This document shows, piece after piece, positions 1 through 8,035 of a stretch of 60,775 nt of DNA (position 1 is its first letter; each line of letters opens with the position of its first letter). A program made the translations under genes and the position numbers. Below the pieces are notes generated by a model. It was not told where the DNA came from. It ran no database searches and was given only the letters and a program-made list of their open reading frames with translations. The stretch is from Hydnum rufescens UP504 (taxonomy: Eukaryota > Basidiomycota > Agaricomycetes > Cantharellales > Hydnaceae): assembly GCA_014904985.1 (NCBI GenBank), contig MU129057.1, positions 1-60,775 on the forward strand. Reading direction: 5' to 3'.

Positions 1-429
1 GATCCAAATTTATCCACAGGCGTTATCACACTGGGGAGCACACCAATCATACTATGTAATATCTAATTATCTATTGTTGAATTAGGGTCTTTCACATAAC
101 AAAAATGAGGCAAAAATGCGCACAAAACCAATTCAGTTGGCCTCGAAAACACTGTTTTTGGGTTCATTTGAGTTCTATCGTGAAACACCCTATTATTATC
201 ACAACTTATTTAGAGTACACACTCCTGCTTGCCTAAGGGGCTCACCCGCGCACGCACCACCGTGCAGGTTTTTGGCACCATTATTGGAACATCTTACTCC
301 ATTGTCACATTGTGCAGGTTGTTGGGGGCCACCATTGGTGCAGGCAATCATGTGGCTTTCACACGACTGGCTCTAGCAATGATCTGATTATATAGCTCGC
401 AAACTGGCTGGTAAAAGTCAAATCTAGTT

Positions 430-1166
430 CTAAGCACTGAGGAAGTTGACACCCTTCTCGATGTTTTTCTTCAATTCGGGGAGAGCAGCCTGGATACGTT
501 TCTCCTCCTCGGCGGAAAGCTAGCCCAACAGGTGAATCTTGGTGAGTCCTTCCGGCTGCAAGTAGGGAAGAAATAATAATAAAAATCAAAAACATAGGTT
601 GCAAATAGGGGCTAGTGGACCGCTTACACTCATTGCTAGGGAAGCACGTGACACCCTCGCTCTCGTAAAGAGGAGACTTGACGAAGGACGGTGTGATCAC
701 TCCCTTGTCACCACCAGAGTAGACAAGAAGGCGAACGACACCAAGAGTGGTGATACCACACCTTTGCAGGGTTGAACTTGCTTGCCTTCTTCAGGACTTC
801 AGTGACGATCGAGACAGTGGAGTTCATGGGATCTATGTATATAAAAATTGACAGAGGGATCAAGTATAGTGCAAGAGAGAGGACAAACTGGAGGTGATGA
901 GAATATGTGCCTCAGGGGCATCCTCGCCGACAGCCTGAGTCGAGGTCCCGGACGATAGGCACATTGGTGTTGAATAAATCGACCCACACAATGTTTGGCT
1001 TCTGTGGGACGCCAGCAGCAATGACGACGATCTTGGTTCCCTGGAGTGCATTGCCAAGCTTCTCCGATATATACCCATTGACTTCTCCAGCAGTAGCAAC
1101 ATGGCTCATATCGGCAGCGATGCTGGGAGCCCCACTAATATTGTACAGACTAAGGGAGTGTGTCAT
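430..1166 (-). pseudogene. malate dehydrogenase relic
   Basis: Minus-strand translation gives recognisable NAD-dependent malate dehydrogenase blocks in order: SGAPSIAADMSHVATAGEV, a GTKIVVIAAGVPQKP-like stretch, a VGEDAPEAHILI block in another frame, NSTVSIVTEVLKKA, VKSPLYESEGVT, and a C-terminal LSAEEEKRIQAALPELKKN ending at a stop at 430-432. The enzyme interconverts malate and oxaloacetate. The copy is dead: the N-terminal Rossmann glycine motif is not found upstream, frames shift between blocks, most of the middle (from GITTLGVVR straight to SGGDKG) is missing, and an in-frame TAG lies at 520-522 inside the C-terminal exon. Family assignment is firm; functional loss is very likely because large domains are absent, not just single bases. 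Confidence 0.85.
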
Positions 1167-1740
1167 ACTCAGCCAGTCGTCGTTTGGCTGTATTCTCGTT
1201 CCGCAGATTGTTGTTTGGGGCGTTCATTTCCCAGTTCTGGTTCAGGCAATGACCTAGGATAATGTCAGTTAAAGCATAAACTAATGCAAAAAGAGTCTTT
1301 TTGCATGGATGTATCTAGAGGATAATACTTACCAGTGAACGGTAACGCCATTGTCATGCTAACTGCCGAAATTCTTCCCACACTTGAGCAGCATCGAGCT
1401 TATGGAGTCCAGCAATTAGCATAGGTATGCTGTACCTCTGCGGTGAGTTAATTGGGAGTATCTGTGCCTTTTGTCTGCAACCGTACGATTCAAGAGACGC
1501 AACAAACAAAAAACGGGAACCGGAGGGTTGGCACAGCACCAACCTCTGGACCTCCTTAAGACTGTAACCGTGTCTCTATACGCCGTTTGCTGCTCAGTAC
1601 TGAATGCCGGTCTCACTGGCGTTCAGTGTCCTGTCATCACAACACACGTGTTCTGTAGGGATCCCTGCTTTTGCTGGCGTTCGAAGCATCCCTGACCCAT
1701 GGAGCTGGATACCACATAGATACTTACCTTTGCGACAAAA

Positions 1741-2529
1741 ATGCCAAACAACTGGCCCTATTTTGTGGAGGGGAGGTTTGTCTGTTACTGTGGTAACTCT
1801 CGTAAGTACTAAAGGTTGTATCATCCCCAAGCATTAATCTTTCTTTCTGTCATTAGCTCTTTTGCTTCATTCGTGGACTCACCAAAACATGGGGCGATGG
1901 TTTTGGAAGTGCGAAAACGGGGGATGTCGCTTCTGGTGTACGTATCACTATGAATCATTGTGAAATATACATTGCAACTAATCTACGTTGTTTCTTTAGG
2001 CTGGTCCAATCATTGTGGCGCGTCTGAACCCCCCACCCCCCAGCCTGAAGACTTTCAGATGAGGGGAACTCCCCAATTGTCCGTCCCCCAGTCATCCGTC
2101 CCCCAGGCGTCCGTCCCCCAGTCGTCTGTCCCCCAGTCGTCTGTCCCCCAGTCGTTCGTTCCCCAGTCGTTTGTCCCCAGTCGTCCGTCCCCAAATCGGC
2201 ATTGCCACAATCGTCGTTACTGCAGTCGTCGTTCTCTCCATCGTCGTTCCCTCAATTGCCATTCCCGCAATCATCATTCCTGCAATCATCGTTCCCCCAA
2301 GCGTCGTTCCCGCAATCAACCTCTCTCCCATTGGCGCAACCGTCCCCCCATCCTTCCATCTCTAGCACTGTGCTATCGAATTGAATCGTTTCTTTGGAGA
2401 TAGAGCTCCAGGAGGTCACGGAGGCGCTAGAGGCGATGACCCAGTCGAGGGATGAAGCGCACCTTGTGCTTGGAAATATTTTGGTGGCCCTGAATACCAT
2501 TGTAGAAAACACACAGCTTGGTGGTACCT
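1741..2529 (+). CDS. GRF-type zinc-finger protein with Ser/Pro-Gln repeat and coiled-coil tail (frame-broken)
   Basis: Three exons with canonical junctions can be read: exon 1 1741-1801 (donor GTAAGT at 1802), exon 2 1857-1937 (donor GTACGT at 1938), exon 3 from 2000. Joined, they give a CYC pair, then GRWFWKCENGGCRFWCW, the CxC...GRxFxxC...CxFxxW arrangement of GRF zinc fingers, which bind single-stranded nucleic acid in known proteins. Next comes a repeat of units like SVPQS, encoded by a 15-bp minisatellite, then an acidic helical tail with EVTEALEAMTQSRDEA ending at a TAG near 2529. Near 2178 a run of four C where neighbouring units have five shifts the frame; after that base the same SFPQ-type repeat continues. 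A TGA at 2382-2384 precedes the tail in the same frame, so either a short intron is missed or the gene is damaged. Start chosen at the ATG just before the CxC pair. Confidence 0.62.
2065..2340 (+). repeat. 15-bp coding minisatellite
   Basis: Tandem degenerate 15-bp units of the form GTCCGTCCCCCAGTC, drifting to units with TCGTTCCC...CAATCA. It encodes the Ser/Pro/Gln repeat of the surrounding GRF gene. Unit identity is highest between about 2070 and 2180 and decays downstream. Confidence 0.8.
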
Positions 2530-2948
2530 AGTTTCTCATTGTCATTCGTCTTGCCTTCCGCTCAAAAAAAATGCTTTGTATATATCATGTACGCAATAAT
2601 GATTTCGTTTGATATGCCCTCTCAAAAAAAAGAAGATAACCTGGGACCCATAGCACAGGTCATTGCCATGAAGCGCCTCCCAAGTTGGACAGCTTTGAGC
2701 TGCCCAACGGTAAATTCCGTATCTCGTGCTTTTTTGCCCTCCCTGTCACTCACTGCGGTGACCCGTTTTGTCCTCCCTGAATCCACGTGTCTTTCACGAA
2801 TCAGTAAGTGTAGAAGTTCAATCAAGTTTCGTCACTATAGCATTTTTATTGTACCAATGCAGAACTCTCACCGTGTTCAGTATCAGACGTCGGCACTCTC
2901 TGATGTCTGATCCTGTTTGGCATCACTCTTAGCCTAGGAAGGCATTTG

Positions 2949-3225
2949 TCAAGTTCAGTGCCAGACATCGATTTTCTTTCGCATCTGGTATCTTGTCTGG
3001 CAGTATACAAAAGGCATTTGCTAAGTTCAGTGCTAGACGTCGACTTTCTCTCATGTCTGGTATCTTGTCTGGCAGTATACAAAAGGCACTTGCTAAGTTC
3101 AGTGCTAGACATCGACTTTCTCTCACGTCTGGTATTTTGTCTGGCACTATACAAGGCACTCGTCAAGTTCAGTGCTAGACGTCGACTTTCTCTCGCGTCT
3201 GGTATTCTGTCTGACTCTTTGCGTT
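2949..3225. repeat. ~72-bp tandem repeat (about four units)
   Basis: Units share AAGTTCAGTGCTAGAC, CGACTTTCTCTC, GTCTGGTATCTTGTCTGGCA and GTATACAAAAGGCA, recurring near 2953, 3025, 3096 and 3163. The unit length is close to a multiple of three, so several frames stay open on both strands; these frames look like by-products of the repeat and no gene is called. Confidence 0.85.
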
Positions 3226-3375
3226 GATTTTGCCTCCCATCTATGGCCAACAAAGGAAAGAGAGGAGGACCAAGCCAGCCGACTACACCATCCCTCCCAT
3301 CCCCCATCACCCCACCAGTAAAGTCTTCAGGTCCGTCTGCTAAATCCAGTAAACGTCCCAGTCGAGCACAGCCTG

Positions 3376-3446
3376 GTCAGCCAATTATCAGTATCTAATT
3401 AGATACTTTGAAGGTTGCATTTATATGCTCTAACTAGATATCAGAC
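3376..3446 (+). repeat. left terminal inverted repeat
   Basis: Boxes in order: GTCAGCCA, CTAATTAGATA, TTGCATTTATAT, CTAACTAGATA. The same boxes occur in the same order on the opposite strand at 7,967-8,035, with indels between them. Confidence 0.8.
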
Positions 3447-3520
3447 CCGGGGGCCCCCAGGGGCCCCTGCAATTCAGTCAAGGGGGCCAGTCAAGCAGCC
3501 CAGGGGCCCCTGGGGCCCCT
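3447..3520. repeat. left GGGGCCCC box pair
   Basis: CAGGGGCCCCTG-type palindromes occur twice, about 40 bp apart, just inside the left terminal repeat. The right end has the same arrangement at 7,905-7,965. An A+T tract (TTTA/TTA units, 3,537-3,580) follows inward, matching a TAA tract near 7,756-7,774. Confidence 0.75.
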
Positions 3521-3589
3521 AGCCATTAGGATTATTGATTTATTATTTATTTATTTATTTATTTATTATTATTATTATATACAGTACAC

Positions 3590-5017
3590 TAGGCTCGCCC
3601 AGTGGGGCTCACCCATGGACCCAAGAAGAGCAGCCACAGGCTGCTCTTCTTGTGCACTTGGAGCAAAATGGAAAATGCATACCTTAAATGACCACCCCGG
3701 CCACAGCAGGGGTGTGCTTGCATGGGATCCTGTTCATGCGTTGGTGTGGCCTCGTTTGCCTATTTGCGTGGGGCCCAGTGCACACGTCTCGCAGGGGCTT
3801 ATTCGGGGGTTCGCACGGGTTCCTGTCCAGGGGGAGGTTATTTTGTCACCTAAAATAAACAATGTGTTAGGTAAATGTAATAAAGCGCAAGAAGAGCAGC
3901 CCATGGCTGCTCTTCTTGCGCGATTGTAGCTCCAGAAAAAAAAACTTACCTTGAGAGTACCACAGACCCGCCACAGCGGGTGTGTGGTACTTGCACGTTC
4001 GCAGTTTCGTTCACGGGATTTGGTTTCACAGGGTGGGTTTGGGGTCGCGGGGCTTTGGGTCATGGGTTTCGGTTTGCGGGGTTTCAGGTTGCGGGTTTGC
4101 TGTTGGGGGTTCATGCAGGGTTCAAGATCTAGAAAAATAAAGGTGTTAGTTATTAAACATTAAAGCATCGCAAGAAGAGCAGCTTATGCTGCTCTTCTTG
4201 CGCCACAAAAATAAAATAAAAAATAAAAGATAAACTCAGCTTGGAGTACCACACACCCACCGCAGCAGGTGTGTGGTTTCGTTGGCTCTGCATCGTTTCG
4301 TGTCTTCAGTGTGGTCCTTCGCGCGCAGTGTTCATTTGGCGTGTGGCCTTCGGCACGTGGGTTACTGTCTAGTGGGTGTCCATGTGGTGCGCAGTCATTT
4401 CGGGGGGCTCGGGTTCGTTTGGCGGGTCTTTACTTGGTGGGCGTGTGTTCTGTTCATTGGTTGTGGGTCAGCCGACAACCTGGAAAAGCAGATACATTAG
4501 TTAGAAATTAAAACCAGCACAAAAAGAGCAGCTTTCGCTGCTCTTTTTGTGCGGCTGTATCGATTTGGGGGAGAACTCACCTTATACCACACACCCGCCG
4601 CAGTGGGTGTGGTCTCTGGTTCACTCATTGGGCGCGTCTGGTGCGTTGGGTGCATCCTCGTGTGTCATGTCCTCGTGTGTCGCGTTCTCGTGTGCCGCAT
4701 TCTCGTGTGCCGCGTTCTTTTTTCTCACATTTCTGTTTGGGCCAGCATCATTTGATGAGGCCCCACCGTGCCTTGACCAGGTTGTGATCTAGAATAATAA
4801 AAGACAATAAAAGATATGTTAGTAAAAAAATCTAAAGGAGCGCAAAAAGAGCAGCAGCGGCTGCTCTTTTTGCGCTATTGTAGCTACTACGATAAAAAAA
4901 GAAACTCATCTTATATGACCACACACCCGCAGTGGCGGGTGCATGGTCATCTGCTTCCCTTTTCGGGTGGTTGCCCTGCTTCCTTTTCTGGGCGGTTGCG
5001 GTGGGTGGTTGTTGTGG
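3590..5017 (-). ncRNA. left outward array: five exon/hairpin-B/intron/hairpin-A cassettes
   Basis: Read on the minus strand from the centre. Intron-like segments: 4909 to 4789 (donor altered to AT), 4580 to 4480 (GTGAGT...CTAAC...CAG), 4239 to 4129 (donor altered to CT), 3949 to 3850 (GTAAGT...TAG), and one starting at 3682 with an uncertain acceptor near 3589. Hairpin A stems inside them: 4840-4875, 4517-4552, 4169-4202, 3885-3921, 3622-3652. Hairpin B stems just before the donors: 4918-4947, 4586-4613, 4248-4277, 3959-3988, and a degenerate one at 3691-3717. Exon-like bodies between cassettes are low-complexity; 4,660-4,720 is a ~15-bp minisatellite. Frames are short and not shared between cassettes, so I call it non-coding. 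Transcription is inferred. Confidence 0.55.
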
Positions 5018-5466
5018 TTGCGAAGAGAACGCAACTCAACGCCAGCAAATGCCGGCACTCAAAAAGTGCCCAAGTCCCGTGGCCATGAGCACAATATAAA
5101 TTAATAGCAAGCACCTAGACATGTTCTAAATACTAAATAATAAATATTTATCCAAAAATGCGAAAGAAGATAACGATAATAAGTTAGGGCTCAATAAGGC
5201 ACGATAGGCCTATATTATAAAGTGGATTGGGCCACTTCTGACCTATAGAAGTGGCCCAATCCACTTTATAATATAGGCCTATCATGCCTTATTGAGCCCT
5301 AACTTATTATCGTTATCTTCTTTTGCATTTTTGGATAAATATTTATTATTTAGTATTTAGAACATGTCTAGGTGCTTGCTATTAATTTATATTGTGCTTG
5401 TGGCCACGGGACTTGGGCACTTTTTGAGTGCCAGCATTTGCCAGTGTTGAGTTGCGCTCTCCGCAA
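5018..5466. repeat. central palindrome, candidate bidirectional promoter
   Basis: Two arms of about 220 bp (5,018-5,239 and 5,247-5,466) are inverted copies with only a few mismatches, separated by a 7-nt spacer at 5,240-5,246. They contain TATA-like tracts such as GGCCTATATTATAAAG and AATATAAATTAATA. The two cassette arrays start where the palindrome ends and run away from it, so it sits where a shared divergent promoter would be expected. Promoter function is inferred from position only. Its near identity contrasts with the strongly diverged arrays on each side, which suggests recent conversion or recent inverted duplication. Confidence 0.75.
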
Positions 5467-7735
5467 CTGCGCAGCCACACACCAAACAGACAACCGAGAG
5501 AGGCAAGCCAACGACCACACACCCGCAGCAGCGGGTGTGTGGTCATGTAAGGTGAGTTTTTTTTTATTGAAGCAGATACGCCAGCGCAAAAAGAGCAGCG
5601 AAAGCTGCTCTTTTTGCGTGGCTTTGAATATCATTACTAACATTATTCTTTTATTATTTTAGATCATGGCCTGGTGGCTTGAAAGAAAAACCGGCCAACG
5701 ACGAGGGCTGAACGGTCAGGGTCCAAACGACAATGTGCCAACTGAATATGCAACAAACAAAAAGATGCCAAACGATGCCACGACAAGTGAGAACGCGCCC
5801 ACCTCGATGACCACGTGAACCACACACCCGCTGCGGCGGGTGTGTGGTTCTATGTAAGGTAAGTCCATCGTGCACCTCTAATAGCCCAAAAAGAGCAGCC
5901 AATGCTGCTCTTTTTGGGCTGGTTTTAATTTTTAACTAATATATCATCTCTTATTCTAGACCATCGCCTCAACCACAAGAAACCCCCACCAAATGAACCC
6001 CCCTCCCCGAAACAACAACCTGCATGCCACCCCCGAATCGTAACCCGCTGAAACCGCGCCAGAAGACCACGAGAGCCACAAGAACCATGCACCCGCCGAA
6101 GGGGTGCGTTGGTTTTCAAGGTAAGTACAGTACTTACCATCACGCAAAAGGAGCAGCCTAGGCTGCTCCTTTTGTGTGGCTTTTCTTTTTTATTTATTTT
6201 GGCTCTCAACTAACATTTGATTTATTATCATAGGTTGTCCGTCTGTACCCACAACCCACACAAACCGCGAATCGAAAACCCCCGACCTGCCAGACAAAAC
6301 CTGGGAACAGGGATGCACAACGCAAGACGCCAGAAACGCCAGACGGAACCACACACCCGCTTCGGCGGGTGTGTGGTAATACTAGGTATCTCTAATCCCA
6401 CCGGTGCCAAAAGAGCAGCAGAAGCTGCTCTTTTGGCACCTCTGTTTTCTTTTTTTTACTGGAAACGAGGCGTATACCACGCACCGAGAACGCCCCAAAC
6501 AAACCACACACCTGCTGCGGCAGGTGTGTGGTAATATATAAGGTAAGTAAATGTAGTGTATGCAACTGTGCAAAAAGAGCAGCAAATGCTGCTCTTTTTG
6601 TGCTGGTTATGATCTCTTACTAACATATTATCGATTTTTCTAGGACATCGCCTGAACCGGAACCCACCAAATGAATGCATGCCAAACGAACCCCCCCCCT
6701 CCCAAACAACCAACCGCTGAATGAAGGCCCACCGAATGCAACCCACCAAACGAGACCCACCAAGCGAAGACCCGCCAAACAAATAACCACATAAACCACA
6801 CACCCACTTCGGCGGGTGTGTGGTAATACAAGGTATGTTTTTATTACTGTAAATACAGTGGCGCAAAAAGAGCAGCAAAAGCTGCTCTTTTTGCGCTGCT
6901 TTGAATCATTGATACTAACATATCTATTATTTTGAACACGCCCGCCGAACCAGAGGCCGAAACACGACACGCCAAGAACACCCCCCGGACAAAACCCAGT
7001 AACGGGAACACACGGCACGAGGCTGCAGGGGCCCCGAACGAACCACGCACCCGCTTCGGTGGGTGTGTGGCAATATTGGGTGAGTTTTCGAGTACAGTAC
7101 GGCACCAAAAGAGCAGCATCAGCTGCTCTTTTGGCGTTGTCTTCAGTTTTTTTTTCTTTACTAATGTCTTATTATCTAGGTACCTCCACTGCACGATACC
7201 CCACCCGATGAGGTTTGAGACGAATACGAACGTGCGCAGCCGCCCGGACCCCGGATCTGCACGACACCGAACTAAATATGGTACCACACACCTGCTGCAG
7301 CGGGTGTGTGGTAATACCTGGTAAGTTATCAATTACAGGACATACGACGGCGCCAAAAGAGCAGCAGAAGCTGCTCTTTTGGCGCTGCCTCTTTTGTTTT
7401 TTTTATTAACATATTATTTACCAATCTAGGTGCCTTCTCCCTCCCTGCGTGAAAAACCCCCGCACAAAATACGGAGGCATAGCCCCTGACAACTGTGCCT
7501 GAGGGCCCAGCCCTCAAACACCTGCAACTGATGCGACCCTGGGCAAAGCACCTGGTAAGTTCTTAATTACAGGATGTACAAGGGGCCAAAAGAGCAGCTT
7601 CTGCTGCTCTTTTGGCCCCCCTTGTTTTCTTTTTTACTAATGTATTATTATTTGTTGTTCTAGGTCCCCTCCAGAAAAATCATGCCAGAGACGGGCTGGG
7701 CAGCAGTCTGATTCCCAATTGGGAGTGAGGTGCAT
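5467..7735 (+). ncRNA. right outward array: nine exon/hairpin-B/intron/hairpin-A cassettes
   Basis: Intron-like segments on the plus strand: 5552-5662, 5859-5959, 6121-6233, 6543-6643, 7080-7179, 7321-7429 and 7555-7663 all have a GTRAGT donor, a pyrimidine-rich end and a YAG acceptor. Most have TACTAAC/TACTAAT or CTAAC branch-like motifs 20-30 nt before the acceptor. Those starting at 6386 and 6833 keep a donor but have lost the acceptor. Hairpin A stems: 5585-5618, 5883-5920, 6141-6178, 6403-6440, 6568-6603, 6861-6896, 7101-7138, 7350-7385, 7579-7624. Hairpin B stems: 5514-5543, 5819-5848, 6084-6113, 6348-6377, 6503-6532, 6795-6824, 7042-7071, 7283-7312; the ninth cassette lacks B. From the end of B to the donor is 8-11 nt every time. 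No long frame spans the joined exons by eye. Transcript and splicing are inferred. Confidence 0.58.
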
Positions 7736-7904
7736 GATAAGGGGAGGATATGTATAGTAATAATAATAATAATAAATCATTATAAACAAAACACACCACC
7801 CCAGAGGGGTATGTAAGAATAATACTACAGTGGTGCGGGGAGAGAGCCCTGGTTGAGATCTATAAGTTGGAGCTTGGTTTGATGTGTGAAGTCCCACACA
7901 GGGC

Positions 7905-7965
7905 CCCTGGGGCCCCTGCCTGAATCACGGAAATCAGGTTAGCCGGCCCCAGGGGCCCCTGCTAT
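7905..7965. repeat. right GGGGCCCC box pair
   Basis: Two GGGGCCCC palindromes separated by about 40 bp, mirroring the left end of the same element. CCCCTGGGGCCCC is overlapping and self-complementary. Confidence 0.75.
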
Positions 7966-7966
7966 C

Positions 7967-8035
7967 AAAACCTCTAGTTAGACTATATAAATGCAAGGCT
8001 TGTAATATCTAACTAGATATACATTTGTGGCTGAC
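7967..8035 (-). repeat. right terminal inverted repeat
   Basis: Read on the minus strand from 8,035: GTCAGCCA, CTAGTTAGATA, TTGCATTTATAT, CTAACTAGA. It pairs with the left repeat; flanking bases show no convincing direct duplication. Confidence 0.8.

Larger units (their letters stand above)
3376..8035. mobile_element. symmetric 4.66-kb element with terminal inverted repeats and divergent hairpin/intron cassette arrays
   Basis: From both ends inward the order mirrors: a terminal inverted repeat (starting GTCAGCCA), a pair of GGGGCCCC boxes, an A+T microsatellite, a cassette array, and an almost perfect central palindrome at 5,018-5,466. The arrays run outward from the centre, minus strand on the left (5 cassettes) and plus strand on the right (9 cassettes). 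No transposase-like frame was seen, so if mobile it is non-autonomous. No clear target-site duplication was found and the outer boundary is uncertain by a few tens of bases, because a second CAGCCA-like copy lies just outside each end. I do not recognise this as a described element family. Calling it mobile rests on the inverted ends alone. Confidence 0.7.

Noticed and set aside
2846..3310. 154-aa minus-strand frame over the 72-bp repeat
   Set aside because: It is open only because the repeat length is a multiple of three; no start context, introns or family support.
5372..6534. Short frames in the hairpin arrays as protein genes
   Set aside because: They run through hairpins and splice sites, differ in frame between cassettes, and share no peptide beyond that forced by the repeat.
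3622..7624. CRISPR array from regularly spaced palindromic repeats
   Set aside because: Repeats are 160-340 bp apart, are variable hairpins, alternate with a second hairpin and splice signals, and the genome is eukaryotic.
3622..7624. Intrinsic (Rho-independent) terminators from GC hairpins followed by T
   Set aside because: The T run is part of the stem, and the context is fungal nuclear DNA with introns.
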